Positions 23,140 through 33,692 are shown, counted from the stretch's first letter. The stretch: DNA of 40,112 nucleotides from Lachnospiraceae bacterium (GCA_024687745.1 JAILEM010000252.1:1-40112); one strand, 5' to 3'. Numbers and translations are program-made. The notes: generated by a model from the letters alone, not told the origin.

Positions 23140-25569
23140 ATGGATAAAAATTCTGAAAAAGCTGAAAACACATATTTAATGAAAAGATTTTCGATCCTTG
23201 CCTATACCTTTTTTGCAATAATACTTTTATTGCTGATAACGGGTATACTTTTGTACAGGTCGTATGCTTTTGAGTCGGGGAGATGCGAATCCCTTGATAT
23301 TTCATGGGATTATATCACAGAAAACGGTGAAAGCGGAACCACGGTTTTTCCCTCCACTATCAGACTCGATAACGGCGAGAGGATCGAATACAGCTCAGTA
23401 CTTCCTTCCGAAGGCATATTTGATGATACCTATATGTGCTTTCTTGGCGGCAAAGACGTAAAATTATACATAGACGGAGAATTACGTTATGAACTGGATC
23501 ATAATAAGATCAGTATTCCCGGAAGGATAGTAAAAAGTATATATAACATTATCAGACTCAGTCCAAAAGATCTCGGTAAGGAGATAAGGTTTGTCAAAGC
23601 TGAGGACAAGGCCAATAACGGATATTTTAACGAGATCAGGATAGGTGAGCTGAATGCATTAAGAGCAAGTTATATAAAGGATTATTCCATGAATTTCTAT
23701 TCTGCGTTTCTTCTTTTTATAATTTCGCTTCTGCTCTATATGATAACTATCGTGATCAACCGGATATATGGTATCAAAACATCCGAATTTCGTGCCCTTT
23801 CGATAGGAATGGCCGCGGTTTCCTGCTGGATAATCACAGATTCGTATATGTTCCAGCTGGTATTTGATGTCATGTTTATTGACGGTATTATAAGTTATAT
23901 CCTTACTCCGTTACTTCCCATACCCTTCTTTGTCTATATGGATGAGCTCCAGAATCACAGATATATAAAACAGTACTCATATGTAATGATAATACTTGTG
24001 ATCGATGAGATCATAATGATGGTATTACATTTCGCCGATATAGAAAGCTATGACAACACACTTCCCGTTAATTTCATCGTAGTCATAGCTGCTGCGTTAA
24101 TACTGATGGGATATATCATCAAGGATGTTTTTATTGATCATGTAAAGGATTATATTACAGTCGCCCACGGTATATCGGCACTTGTCTTATGTACTGTCCT
24201 TGAGATAATAAGCATTTATTTCAGAATAATAAGCCTTACCGGCGTATGGATGATGATAGGACTGTATTTCGTGCTTGGCGCTGCCTTTATAAGCTCTGTA
24301 AAAAGGGCTGTTGAATATGAAAGATCCAGAAGAAAGGCTATTGAGGCCAATATCATCAAATCAAATTTCCTAGCCAGTATGTCACATGAAATCCGGACAC
24401 CCATCAATACCATTATGGGTATGAATGAGATGATATTAAGGGAAAGCAAGGACACCAATATCTCAGAGTATTCCAATTATATCAAGCGTTCCGGAAACCT
24501 GCTCCTTACAATAATAGGCGATGTTCTTGATTTCTCAAAGATCGAGTCAGGAAAGCTTACTCCGGTAAATGACAATTATGAAACTTCCGTAATGCTCAAG
24601 GACATGATCGACTTTATAAACGAAAGAGCTGCCGGCAAGGGCCTTTCCGTCATAGAGGATATAGATACCCGGATACCCTCTGTACTTTTCGGCGATATTG
24701 ACAGGATCAAGCAGATCCTCATAAACCTGTTGGGAAATGCCGTCAAATATACAAAAGAGGGCAGTATAACCTTTAAGGTCTATTCTGAGGAGTTGATCCC
24801 CGATAAGTCTTCTGAAGATGTAACGGTAAGCTCAGATGATAAAAAAAGCTGCAACCTTCACTTTGAGATCATAGATACCGGAATGGGGATAAAGGATGAG
24901 GATATAGATAAGTTATTCGATTCCTTTACAAGGGTAGATGAAAAGAAAAACCGGAATATTCAGGGAACAGGGTTAGGTCTTGCGATAGTTAAGAACCTTG
25001 TGGGGATAATGAACGGGGAAATAACGGTAAAAAGCCGCTATGGAGAGGGCTCCAACTTCCATGTATATATTCCACAGCCCATTATAAACGATAAACCGAT
25101 AGGAGCTGACTGGAATAAAAAGAAGGACGGTAAAGATACCGGTAAAAAGGGCTACAGGGTATCCTTTACGGCACCAAATGCTATTATCCTTGCCGTTGAT
25201 GACAATGCATCAAATTTAATGATAATAAAATATCTGCTTAAGGAAACAAAGCTTAAAATAGAAACCGCGGACAGCGGAAAAGCAGCCATAGAATCAGTAA
25301 TGCAGAATAAATATGATGTCATCCTGCTCGATCATATGATGCCGGAACCCGACGGTATCGAAGTTTTAAAGAAGATAAAGGCCAATAAAGAGGGCCCCAA
25401 TTACCTGACCCCGGTTATCGTCCTGACAGCCAATGCTACGGCAGAGAGCAGAAATGAGTATCTATCCGTCGGCTTTGATGATTATATAACAAAACCCGTA
25501 AACGGAGCTGAGATAGAGCGGGTACTTTTAGTTTTTCTTCCGGATGGCAAGATTGAGAAGAAGGATTAA
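23140..25569 (+). CDS. Hybrid sensor histidine kinase/response regulator
   Basis: 809 residues. A first membrane segment (about 16-38) is followed by an extracellular beta-rich region (about 40-185) and then about seven membrane segments (185-390), the layout of 7TMR-type sensors. The kinase core has His416 in SMSHEIRTPINTIMG, the N box NLLGNAVKYT, and G boxes DTGMGIKDEDI and GTGLGLAIVKNL. A C-terminal receiver has AVDDNASN, Asp731 in VILLDHMMPEPDG, VLTANA and the KP motif ITKPVNG. Signal unknown. The ribosome site is weak (AAGATG, 15 bases upstream of the ATG). The end of the gene abuts the AraC gene, which could be a functional output. Confidence 0.95.
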   Translation: MDKNSEKAENTYLMKRFSILAYTFFAIILLLLITGILLYRSYAFESGRCESLDISWDYITENGESGTTVFPSTIRLDNGERIEYSSVLPSEGIFDDTYMCFLGGKDVKLYIDGELRYELDHNKISIPGRIVKSIYNIIRLSPKDLGKEIRFVKAEDKANNGYFNEIRIGELNALRASYIKDYSMNFYSAFLLFIISLLLYMITIVINRIYGIKTSEFRALSIGMAAVSCWIITDSYMFQLVFDVMFIDGIISYILTPLLPIPFFVYMDELQNHRYIKQYSYVMIILVIDEIIMMVLHFADIESYDNTLPVNFIVVIAAALILMGYIIKDVFIDHVKDYITVAHGISALVLCTVLEIISIYFRIISLTGVWMMIGLYFVLGAAFISSVKRAVEYERSRRKAIEANIIKSNFLASMSHEIRTPINTIMGMNEMILRESKDTNISEYSNYIKRSGNLLLTIIGDVLDFSKIESGKLTPVNDNYETSVMLKDMIDFINERAAGKGLSVIEDIDTRIPSVLFGDIDRIKQILINLLGNAVKYTKEGSITFKVYSEELIPDKSSEDVTVSSDDKKSCNLHFEIIDTGMGIKDEDIDKLFDSFTRVDEKKNRNIQGTGLGLAIVKNLVGIMNGEITVKSRYGEGSNFHVYIPQPIINDKPIGADWNKKKDGKDTGKKGYRVSFTAPNAIILAVDDNASNLMIIKYLLKETKLKIETADSGKAAIESVMQNKYDVILLDHMMPEPDGIEVLKKIKANKEGPNYLTPVIVLTANATAESRNEYLSVGFDDYITKPVNGAEIERVLLVFLPDGKIEKKD

Positions 25570-25576
25570 TGGTCAT

Positions 25577-26425
25577 ATGTCTGATAAGTCCAACACTACA
25601 CAAAAACCGGTGCCTCTGTTTTCAGTATCTCCACCTTATGAAATGGTCTACAGAAATGAAATATCACCTAATCCCGCAGAGCCTCACTCGCACAATGCCA
25701 CCGAGCTTTACTATACACTGACGGATCTTCCGGATGTACTCTTAAATGATACCGTTTCCATGATCCCGGCCGGAACACTTATCATAATCCCGACCTTTTG
25801 TATCCACCGGCTTTATCATGAAAGTAATATAGCATATGAGCGTTATATACTCTCTATTCATACCGCCTGGCTCAGGTCGGTCTTTTGTGATCTTCCGACA
25901 ATATTCTCGCGTCTTGAAGAGCCTTACCCTTTGTTCTTTTTCCCGGAAGGAAATAATAAGGACAGTCTCCTTTATCATTTCAACCGTCTTCTTAAATATG
26001 AGGACAAACTGACTCCCGGATCATTGAGGGATTTTTTCGATTTCCTTTCTTTCTTTGGTACTATCATCAAAAGCTTTGAGCCGGAATCAAAATATGATCT
26101 TCCGATCTCAGAATCACAGAAGAGGGTCAACGGGATACTCTCCTATATCAATGAACATATCCGTGAAAAGATCTCAGTCAGGGATATCGCGTCCCATTTT
26201 TATCTTAATCCCGATTACCTTACCAGACTCTTTAAAAAACATATGCATATATCCATAAGCCGGTACATAATAACACAACGGATCAGTGAAGCTGAATCGC
26301 TTTTACGAAACGGTCACTCTGTCTCACAGGTACAGGAGGAGCTAGGGTTCTCAAGCTATGCATATTTTTTTAAAACATTTCAGAAATTCACCGGTATCTC
26401 TCCAAGCCGTTACTCTAAGCTGTAA
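25577..26425 (+). CDS. AraC-family transcriptional regulator
   Basis: 282 residues from the ATG at 25577, which has AAGGA 11 bases upstream; an in-frame ATG 33 bases earlier would overlap the kinase gene and has no ribosome site. Residues about 10-150 are a cupin-like sensor (EPHSHNATELYYTL, IIIPTFCIHRLYH). Residues about 180-280 are the AraC DNA-binding domain (KISVRDIASHFYLNPDYLTR, then GHSVSQVQEELGFSSYAYFF and KTFQKFTGISPSRY). It starts 7 bp after the kinase stop and precedes the Gfo/Idh-isomerase pair, which it may regulate. Confidence 0.92.
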   Translation: MSDKSNTTQKPVPLFSVSPPYEMVYRNEISPNPAEPHSHNATELYYTLTDLPDVLLNDTVSMIPAGTLIIIPTFCIHRLYHESNIAYERYILSIHTAWLRSVFCDLPTIFSRLEEPYPLFFFPEGNNKDSLLYHFNRLLKYEDKLTPGSLRDFFDFLSFFGTIIKSFEPESKYDLPISESQKRVNGILSYINEHIREKISVRDIASHFYLNPDYLTRLFKKHMHISISRYIITQRISEAESLLRNGHSVSQVQEELGFSSYAYFFKTFQKFTGISPSRYSKL

Positions 26426-26606
26426 AAGCAGATCATCGATCATCAGGTCGGATTATTACATAAATATTGTTGTATATCTGTATTTTTTTTTACCCGTAAA
26501 CACTATATGATCCTAAATATATAAATATAAACTTAAAAAACCAAAAACTTAAGAAAACAAAACCGGTTGACAACAAATCTTTAATAAAGCAAAGGAGATC
26601 AAAACC

Positions 26607-27761
26607 ATGGAGCAGGTAAAACTCGGGATAATTGGATTAGGAGGAATGGGCTCGGCACATGCAAAAAGCATCGTAAACGGAAACATTCCCGAAATAAAGC
26701 TTACTGCTGTTGCGGATACAAGAGATCAAAGACTTGACTGGGCTAAAGAATATCTGCCGGATGATATCAAACTGTTCAATGACGGATACGCCATGATAGA
26801 CTCAGGTATATGTGATGCAGTTCTTATCTCAACCTCGCATTATCTGCATCCTGTTTTCGTGACCTATGCCTTAGAGCACGGAGTTCATGCCATAAGTGAA
26901 AAGCCGGCAGGAGTCTATACCCGTCAGGTTCGAAAAATGAACGAGGCAGCCATGAAAAGTGATAAGGTATTTGCACTTATGTTAAACCAGCGTACCAACT
27001 GCGTTTACCGCAAGCTCCATGAAATGATAGAGAGCGGAGAGCTTGGTGCTCTTAAGAGAGTAAACTGGATAATAACCGACTGGTACAGAACCCAGGCTTA
27101 TTATGATGCTGCCGACTGGAAGGCTACCTGGGACGGAGAAGGAGGAGGTGTCCTCTTAAACCAGTGCCCCCATCAGCTCGACCTTCTTCAGTGGCTGTGC
27201 GGAATGCCTGTCAGGGTCAGAGCCTTCTGTCATGTTGGCAAGTGGCACGATATTGAAGTTGAGGATGATGTTACCGCATATCTTGAATATGAAAACGGAG
27301 CTACAGGAGTATTTGTTACCACCACAGGTGATGCTCCCGGCACAAACCGTCTCGAACTCACCTTTGAAATGGGACGGATAGTATGCGAAGAAGACAGCCT
27401 TTACTATGACAAACTCAGTGTTAACGAGCGTACCTTCTGTATGGCTGAGCAGGAGGGCTTTAAGAAACCTGATATGACAAGGATCAAAATTGAAACCGAC
27501 GGAAAAAATGAGCAGCATGACGGAGTACTTAGAGCCTTTGCTGACAGAATACTACACGGAGGAAGGCTGGTCGCAGAAGGAACAGAGGGCATAAAGGGTC
27601 TTACTTTATCAAATGCCATGTACCTTTCATCCTGGCTTGATAAAACTGTTGAGATACCCTTTGATGAAGACCTCTTCCTTGAGGAGCTTAACAAGAGAAG
27701 AAAAAACTCAAAGAAAAAATCAGGCAGCGGTGTAGTTTTCGATACAACAGGAACCTATTGA
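26607..27761 (+). CDS. Gfo/Idh/MocA-family oxidoreductase
   Basis: 384 residues. The N-terminal Rossmann fold has GIIGLGGMGSAHA and VADTRDQRLDWA; the conserved catalytic-site EKP appears in HAISEKPAGVYTRQ. The C-terminal domain has GGGVLLNQCPHQLDLLQWLCG with the family histidine (here in CPHQLD). These enzymes use NAD(P) to oxidise or reduce a hydroxyl of a sugar, inositol or derivative. The gene has AAGGAG 9 bases before the ATG and is followed at once by an isomerase gene, a pairing common in sugar or inositol catabolism. Substrate unknown. Confidence 0.93.
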   Translation: MEQVKLGIIGLGGMGSAHAKSIVNGNIPEIKLTAVADTRDQRLDWAKEYLPDDIKLFNDGYAMIDSGICDAVLISTSHYLHPVFVTYALEHGVHAISEKPAGVYTRQVRKMNEAAMKSDKVFALMLNQRTNCVYRKLHEMIESGELGALKRVNWIITDWYRTQAYYDAADWKATWDGEGGGVLLNQCPHQLDLLQWLCGMPVRVRAFCHVGKWHDIEVEDDVTAYLEYENGATGVFVTTTGDAPGTNRLELTFEMGRIVCEEDSLYYDKLSVNERTFCMAEQEGFKKPDMTRIKIETDGKNEQHDGVLRAFADRILHGGRLVAEGTEGIKGLTLSNAMYLSSWLDKTVEIPFDEDLFLEELNKRRKNSKKKSGSGVVFDTTGTY

Positions 27762-27802
27762 AGCAGATAATAAATATAAAACCATATAGCAGGAGGTTAG
27801 TT

Positions 27803-28618
27803 ATGGGATTCAGACTTGCAGCATTTGCGGATGAGGCCTGCCCTTCTTTGGAAGGACAGATAAAGGCACTTAAGAATAACGGGATATCAATGCTTGAGAT
27901 CCGGAATACGGACGGAAAAAATATAGCTGATATTAATAAGGAAGAGGCAAAGGAGATAAGGAAGAGACTTGAAGATGAAGGGTTATCGGTATGGTCTTTA
28001 GGCTCGCCCTACGGTAAGATAAATATTACAGATGATTTTGAGGAGCATCTTGATAAGTTTAAACGAAGTATAGATGTATGTTTTGAGCTCAATGCAAGAC
28101 ATATAAGACTTTTCAGCTTCTATGAAGCAAAAAACAGATTTGATGAAGTAGCAGAAAGACTTGGAAGATTTATCGAAGCGGCAAAGGGAAGCGGGATAGT
28201 CCTCTGTCATGAAAATGAAAAAGAGATATATGGGGATATCGCCTCGGACTGTCTTAAGATACATGAGACCTTTCCTGAATTAAAAGCAATTTTCGATCCT
28301 GCCAATTTCATACAGTCCGGACAGGATACAAAAGAAGCCTGGGAGCTTCTATCGCCTTATGTAGAATATATGCATATTAAGGACGCTCTCTCAGACGGTT
28401 CTGTAGTACCTGCCGGAAAGGGAGAAGGACAGCTTGAATATCTGCTTTCAAATTATAAGGGCGATGTGCTTACAATTGAACCGCATCTAAGTGTATTTGA
28501 AGGATTGGATGCACTTGAAGGCCGAGAAAAAAACAAGGTCGGTAAATATGAATATCCCGATTCCAATACAGCCTTCAAGGCAGCAACCGATGCGCTTAAG
28601 GATCTGATCGGTATTTAA
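27803..28618 (+). CDS. Sugar phosphate isomerase/epimerase-like TIM-barrel protein
   Basis: 271 residues from the ATG at 27803, which has a perfect AGGAGG (27791-27796); the frame is open further upstream but overlaps the previous gene. The sequence is an AP-endonuclease-2/xylose-isomerase-type barrel: FADEACPSLEGQI, MLEIRNTDG, HIRLFSFYEA, VLCHENEKEIYGD, AIFDPANFIQSG, YMHIKDALSDG and TIEPHL supply the acidic and histidine metal ligands of the family (IolE/IolI, hydroxypyruvate isomerase type). It probably acts on the product or substrate of the oxidoreductase just upstream. Exact reaction unknown. Confidence 0.9.
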   Translation: MGFRLAAFADEACPSLEGQIKALKNNGISMLEIRNTDGKNIADINKEEAKEIRKRLEDEGLSVWSLGSPYGKINITDDFEEHLDKFKRSIDVCFELNARHIRLFSFYEAKNRFDEVAERLGRFIEAAKGSGIVLCHENEKEIYGDIASDCLKIHETFPELKAIFDPANFIQSGQDTKEAWELLSPYVEYMHIKDALSDGSVVPAGKGEGQLEYLLSNYKGDVLTIEPHLSVFEGLDALEGREKNKVGKYEYPDSNTAFKAATDALKDLIGI

Positions 28619-28680
28619 GTGTTTAAGCATTTTATCCTTTTATGCCCATGGCATTTATCAACATCCACTTTATATACAGC

Positions 28681-30243
28681 TTAATCCGGAATATCTGTCA
28701 TCGAGAACTGTATCTTATTCTCATCGTTTGCCAGGTCATTCTGATTGTTCATCTGAGTATATAAAAGATGCTGCAGGAGATTCTGAGCTTTTTTATACTG
28801 ATCCTCTGCGATGGAAGCAGAAAACTCCGTAACAAATTCCTCTCCCTGTATTTTAGAAACAGAATACTTTGTTTTGATAGTTGGAATTATCTCCATAACC
28901 GATGAGAGCATCTGCTTTTCCTGTTCCAGATTATATTCTTTCACACCCTTACTCAGGAATTTTCGGTCTGTCTGTGCGATCGCAGCTATGGACCTGCAGA
29001 GGAAATAATAGCTGTCATTGACCGCAATGCTTCCGTCTGTATCTGTTTTATATTTCTCATAGGTATCCGTGATCCCTGAAAAAGCCGGAACAAAGACGGA
29101 ATGTTCCGCATTACCCATGCACAGCCACTGAAGATGACAGCAATCCTTTGGTAGATCTGCAAAGGTCTGTATAATATGTACATCACTTTGTCTGGTGGTT
29201 CCGATGGCACGGTTTCCTTCATTGCCCGGTTTTGACATATCATATTCCGTGCCCTCATACCTGTCGCCAAAAAGCTGCATGATATCTATAACCGACACCT
29301 TTTTCTCCGGTGTAAAAAGCAGGGGGTAAAATTCTTTATCACTGTATTCACCGATGGATGATGGTGCAAACAGCTGATGACCTCTCCAGGTACGCATATT
29401 TGAATAGGTCGATCTCGGTCCGGGATCTATGGACTGAGCAAGATGATAAAGCCCCTTAGTATCCTTTACAGGACTCTTAAGCTTAGCAAGACAGTCCTTC
29501 AGATTATCCGAGAATATAAATCCCTCTTTTTCATCCAAATCAACCCAATCGATCATGATCTGGTTTCCAAAGACTGCCATTTTGTCATCCGGAAGCTTCA
29601 TGGCTGCGTAGGTCGAGCCGCCATATATTTCCATGATCCAGCTCTCATCCCTGTCCGCAAAGAGCGTGATATTGCACTCTTCCGATCCGTACTGATCTAT
29701 ATAATCAGCCAGCAGTTCAACGCCCTTCCTTGCCGAAACTGCCTGACATGCTATCATTCCGGGAATGATCGCCTCCCGTATTCCACTCCCTTCTTCTTTG
29801 AAAGGGTCAATGGCTGCATATTCCTCCCCGACATCTGCAGATACCGTGCCAACGACAGCAACTCCACATTCATTCATACATGATGAATAATAGGGACCGT
29901 CGCCGCATTCCGTTGCATCCAACAGCGATGTATAACGCAGAGTCTTTTTTGGTATCTTCACCTTGAAGCCATTTTGATTTTCGCCATAGTATTCCATAAA
30001 ACCACCCGAATGATCCGTTTCCGGATAAACCAGAAACAGCTTGTTATTCACACCTGTGGGCATGTCTTCTGACCTTGCGATAATTGCCGTCCCCTCCTCA
30101 CAGAGTTCCTTACCGACATACACAGCAGTACATCTTTCCGCTTCAGACTGTCCGGCGGCAAAAACCGGCACTTTGAAAGTCCCGACAAATCCAATAATAA
30201 AAAGCATTGAAACAGACATAAGTAAAATTATATTTTTTCTCAT
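28681..30243 (-). CDS. Secreted C69-family dipeptidase
   Basis: 520 residues. Residues 1-29 form a signal peptide (LLMSVSMLFIIGFVGTF then PVFAAG). Family C69 (U34) enzymes are Ntn hydrolases in which a Cys becomes the N-terminal nucleophile after processing; Cys38 in ERCTAVYVGKE, followed by GTAIIARSEDM, fits. Further family features are MNECGVAVVGTVSA and ESWIMEIYGGSTYAA. It would cleave dipeptides outside the cell or in the wall layer. The ribosome site is weak (AGTGA). It lies 92 bp after the nucleobase permease on the same strand. Confidence 0.92.
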   Translation of the reverse strand: MRKNIILLMSVSMLFIIGFVGTFKVPVFAAGQSEAERCTAVYVGKELCEEGTAIIARSEDMPTGVNNKLFLVYPETDHSGGFMEYYGENQNGFKVKIPKKTLRYTSLLDATECGDGPYYSSCMNECGVAVVGTVSADVGEEYAAIDPFKEEGSGIREAIIPGMIACQAVSARKGVELLADYIDQYGSEECNITLFADRDESWIMEIYGGSTYAAMKLPDDKMAVFGNQIMIDWVDLDEKEGFIFSDNLKDCLAKLKSPVKDTKGLYHLAQSIDPGPRSTYSNMRTWRGHQLFAPSSIGEYSDKEFYPLLFTPEKKVSVIDIMQLFGDRYEGTEYDMSKPGNEGNRAIGTTRQSDVHIIQTFADLPKDCCHLQWLCMGNAEHSVFVPAFSGITDTYEKYKTDTDGSIAVNDSYYFLCRSIAAIAQTDRKFLSKGVKEYNLEQEKQMLSSVMEIIPTIKTKYSVSKIQGEEFVTEFSASIAEDQYKKAQNLLQHLLYTQMNNQNDLANDENKIQFSMTDIPD

Positions 30244-30335
30244 TAATGTTCACTCTATATCTTATGTATAATCATTTATTCCATTCTCCTCAGAGAATAG
30301 TGCAAGCCACGAAATTATGATGAGCATACTGCTGA

Positions 30336-31676
30336 TCAACCGTTATCCTTTTTCTTTTCTTCAGGAAGAATGTAGCTTAGGATCATAGCAATAATAAACA
30401 CAACAGCCACAATATTATTACTAAATACATCCTGTATGACCTGGGGAAATGCTTTCCAGATGTCCTGCTCAGAAGATGCGGTCAAACCTGCACCAAGAGC
30501 CAAAGAAAGGGAAGCAATTGCGATATTACGCTGATCAAAACCGCAAGCCGCGATCATCTGTATTCCGGAGACAAGGATCTGACCGAACATCATAATTGTA
30601 CATCCCCCAAGAACCGGCTGCGGAAGCGAAGCAAAGAAATTTCCGATCGGTGGGATAAGCCCTCCAAGAATCATAGCTACTGCCCCTGTCATGATAGTGA
30701 ATCGATTAACAACCTTTGTCATGCTGATAAGACCAACATTCTGCGAAAAAGAGGTTACCGGCGGACAGCCAAATAAAGATGAAATTGATGAAGCATATCC
30801 GTCTACTGCCAATGAGCCTGAGATCTCATCTGTTGTTATTTCCCGTTTAAGTCCGCTTGAAACCATGGCTGTTGTATCACCGATAGTCTCTGTGGCAGAC
30901 ACCATAAATATAAGAAAAACAGAAAGAATGGATCCAATATTGAATTTGGGAATAAACATCAGAAAATGAGGAAACGATATAAGTCCTCCCGTCATTATTG
31001 TACTAAGGTCAACTTTTCCAAGAAATATGGAAATGATATATCCAACGATAAGTCCTGCCAAAACCGAAAGCTGTTTTAAATATCCCTTTACAAAGAAAGA
31101 CCAAATAATACATACAACCAGTGTTACTGTTCCGATAAAAAGGTTTGCCGGCGACCCAAAATCATCGGAATATCCGCCACCAAAGGAACGGACTCCAACA
31201 GTAAAAAGAGATAATCCTATTCCTGATACAACACAAGCAGCCACAATTGGCTTTATGAACCTAAAAATCCGTCGTCCGAATAATCCTAAGGTTCCTTCCA
31301 GAATACCTCCGACGAATACAGCCCCCACCACAGTCGGATAACCATAATTAGCTGCTGTTGTACAAAGTATGGTCACAAACGTAAAACTTACCCCCATGAC
31401 GATCGGAAGTCCGGATCCTATCTTCCATATGGGATATAACTGAATTAATGTAGCAAGACCTGCAACAAACATGGCATTTTGCAAAAGCATGCCAACCTGT
31501 TCCTGTGAAATGGCAGGTTGCGCTGCTGCAGCCACAATGGTTATCGGAGCAAGATTTGATACAAACATTGCCAGCACATGCTGAAGACCAAAGGGTATCG
31601 CTTTTAAAAGAGGAACTCTTCCATCAAGGCGATAAATATTATCAATATTTTCAGTATTTTGTTTTTCTGAATTCAT
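30336..31676 (-). CDS. NCS2-family nucleobase (xanthine/uracil type) permease
   Basis: 446 residues with about 13-14 membrane segments. Family marks: PFGLQHVLAMFVSNLAPI near the start, GSGLPIVMGVSFTFVTI, the key acidic segment VSATETIGDTTAMVSSGL, and SFSQNVGLISMTKVVNRF. It imports a purine or pyrimidine base with protons; details around the substrate site suggest xanthine/urate type, but this is not certain. AAAGGGA precedes the ATG. No purine riboswitch was recognised upstream. Confidence 0.93.
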   Translation of the reverse strand: MNSEKQNTENIDNIYRLDGRVPLLKAIPFGLQHVLAMFVSNLAPITIVAAAAQPAISQEQVGMLLQNAMFVAGLATLIQLYPIWKIGSGLPIVMGVSFTFVTILCTTAANYGYPTVVGAVFVGGILEGTLGLFGRRIFRFIKPIVAACVVSGIGLSLFTVGVRSFGGGYSDDFGSPANLFIGTVTLVVCIIWSFFVKGYLKQLSVLAGLIVGYIISIFLGKVDLSTIMTGGLISFPHFLMFIPKFNIGSILSVFLIFMVSATETIGDTTAMVSSGLKREITTDEISGSLAVDGYASSISSLFGCPPVTSFSQNVGLISMTKVVNRFTIMTGAVAMILGGLIPPIGNFFASLPQPVLGGCTIMMFGQILVSGIQMIAACGFDQRNIAIASLSLALGAGLTASSEQDIWKAFPQVIQDVFSNNIVAVVFIIAMILSYILPEEKKKDNG

Positions 31677-31954
31677 CTAAATCCCTTTCAAATTACATAT
31701 TCTTATACTGGGGATATCCAAAGTGTAATCAAAAGTTTTTTCATCAAACATTATAAATTTCTTTTAATTCTGACATTTGTATACCCTTATGCGGAACAGA
31801 TATTTGATAAATCCTTACAGATCAGCTTCGACATCTGAATAGTACTTGCAATACCTTTGTCTCCTTCATATTTGCTTCACATTTGATAACTGATTTTTAC
31901 TTCTAATTCACTATAAATGCAATTATATAGCAAGTGATACCGCTGTAGTCTTAT
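31677..31954. other. AT-rich intergenic region upstream of the permease, possible gene remnant
   Basis: 278 bp between the second ABC gene stop and the permease start. It must contain the permease promoter; a TATAAT occurs on the minus strand near 31750 without a clear -35 partner. One frame on the minus strand, about 31787-31880, reads GDKGIASTIQMSKLICKD and then stops; it has protein-like composition and may be a leftover of a lost gene, but I do not recognise it. Confidence 0.3.
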
Positions 31955-33688
31955 TCAGGAAACCTGCAGCGAAACCATATTTGCATAAGTTCCGTTAAGT
32001 TCACACAATTCTTCGTGATCTCCTTTTTCCACGATCTGCCCGTCCGATATGACAAGTATCTGATCTGCATCTTTTATAGTCTTCAGTCTGTGAGCGATCA
32101 CCAGCAAGGTCTTATTCCTGCACAGTTCCGATATAGCATCCTGAATGGCTTTTTCATTATCAGCATCAACACTGGCTGTCGCCTCGTCAAGTATGACTAT
32201 CGGTGCATCCTTTAGAATACATCTCGCTATGGATATCCTCTGCTTCTCTCCCCCTGAAAGAGATGCTCCGCCTTCCCCGATCACGGTATCAAAGCCTTCC
32301 GGCAGCTTCATTATGAAATCGTAACATCTCGCTTTTTTTGCAGCCTCCTCAACCTCTTCTCTTGTGGCCTTCGGTCTTCCGATTGCTATGTTATTATATA
32401 TCGTATCCTGAAAAAGATAAACTCTCTGAAATACCATACTGATGCGATCCATCAGACTACCTGACGATACGCTCCTTATATCTTCTCCGTTCACAAGGAT
32501 ACGTCCACTTCCCACATCCCAGAATCTTGCAAGAAGCGAAGCAATGGTCGACTTTCCTCCGCCGGAGGGGCCCACAAGAGCTGTCATCTCACCGGCATTT
32601 ACTTTGAATGACACATCTTTCAGCACATCCTTACCGGTATATCCGAAGGAGACATTCTCATATTCTATCGCCGGGATTTCTGTGTTCAGAGTATTCACGT
32701 CCTGCAAAGTCTTTTTTCCGTCATCCTTTAATTCCTCTGCCCTGAATACCTCCTCGATCCTGTCAAGACTTGCGGAGGTAACAGTAAGCCTTGCCATCTG
32801 GCTGTAATAGCTCTTGATGGAAACAAACATATCAAAGAGAAATAATGCCATACCTACCATATAAGTGTCCGGGAGCATCCCCTTGCCGAACAATAATCCG
32901 GCCAACGCCAGCATCAGGGATGTCCCTATCCCAAATGTCAGGTAAAGTGCCCTGGCCCATGGACTGTACGCAATCTCAAATTCAATGCTCTCCCTGCAGC
33001 TTTTTTCAAATTCACCCGTAAGTCTCTTCGATCTGTCCCCAAGCATGTTGAAGGACTTAATGATACCTATCCCCTCTGCGAAATCCAGGACCTCTTCTGT
33101 AAGAGATTCTGCACCCTCCTGCTTTATCACGGAGTGCTTAAGGGTGGTCTTAAGCATAAGATTACCTACAATGACAAAGGCCAGTACGATCAGAGCAGCA
33201 AGCAGTCCCAGCCGTATATCCATCACAAACATCATAAGGACCATCAGCCCCTGAGATATTATAAAAGATACCAGCTCTGATAATACTCCCATACAGTTTT
33301 CCTCTATGAATACCATGTCAGTGGCAAGGACTGCGCTGATCTTGCCCATATTGCCCTCTGTGAAATAACCCATTGGAAGCTTTCTTAAATGATCACCCAG
33401 CTTCATCCTCATATCAGCAAATACCATATAACCGGTAGCGGATTGAAGTACATTGGTTATATGTTCAAAAACCGCCTCTATGATCACGCTTGCAACGATA
33501 GCTATTCCCAGATACATGCATTTTTTGGCATCCATCTGTCCCTGCATAAACAGACATATCATAACAAAGGATAGAATAAGCGGTGCCTTCATCATGATCC
33601 CCTTGACAAATGATGTGATATAGGACAACCGTATCCTGGCCTTATACTTTCCCGTAATACCTATCAGTCTGTGTAATATCTTTAACAT
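31955..33688 (-). CDS. ABC transporter, fused permease/ATPase, second half-transporter
   Basis: 577 residues. Residues about 1-300 hold six membrane segments of the exporter (type IV) fold; the rest is a complete ATPase with Walker A GPSGGGKST, Q-loop SMVFQRVYLFQDTIYNNI, signature LSGGEKQRISIARC, Walker B VILDEATASVD and switch His in VIAHRLKTI. It begins 4 bp after the stop of the first half-transporter, is the same length, and very probably forms a heterodimer with it. Both partners keep a catalytic Glu. Upstream control elements suggest metal-linked regulation, so an IrtAB-like metallophore transport role is possible, but drug or peptide export remains equally open. Confidence 0.93.
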   Translation of the reverse strand: MLKILHRLIGITGKYKARIRLSYITSFVKGIMMKAPLILSFVMICLFMQGQMDAKKCMYLGIAIVASVIIEAVFEHITNVLQSATGYMVFADMRMKLGDHLRKLPMGYFTEGNMGKISAVLATDMVFIEENCMGVLSELVSFIISQGLMVLMMFVMDIRLGLLAALIVLAFVIVGNLMLKTTLKHSVIKQEGAESLTEEVLDFAEGIGIIKSFNMLGDRSKRLTGEFEKSCRESIEFEIAYSPWARALYLTFGIGTSLMLALAGLLFGKGMLPDTYMVGMALFLFDMFVSIKSYYSQMARLTVTSASLDRIEEVFRAEELKDDGKKTLQDVNTLNTEIPAIEYENVSFGYTGKDVLKDVSFKVNAGEMTALVGPSGGGKSTIASLLARFWDVGSGRILVNGEDIRSVSSGSLMDRISMVFQRVYLFQDTIYNNIAIGRPKATREEVEEAAKKARCYDFIMKLPEGFDTVIGEGGASLSGGEKQRISIARCILKDAPIVILDEATASVDADNEKAIQDAISELCRNKTLLVIAHRLKTIKDADQILVISDGQIVEKGDHEELCELNGTYANMVSLQVS

Positions 33689-33692
33689 TGCT

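Noticed and set aside
26567..26572. TTGACA as -35 box of the Gfo/Idh gene
   Set aside because: No -10 hexamer lies 16-18 bp downstream, and the ribosome site already begins there.
31677..31800. Purine riboswitch before the NCS2 permease
   Set aside because: Neither the conserved core loops nor the expression-platform hairpin with a T-run is present on the minus strand.
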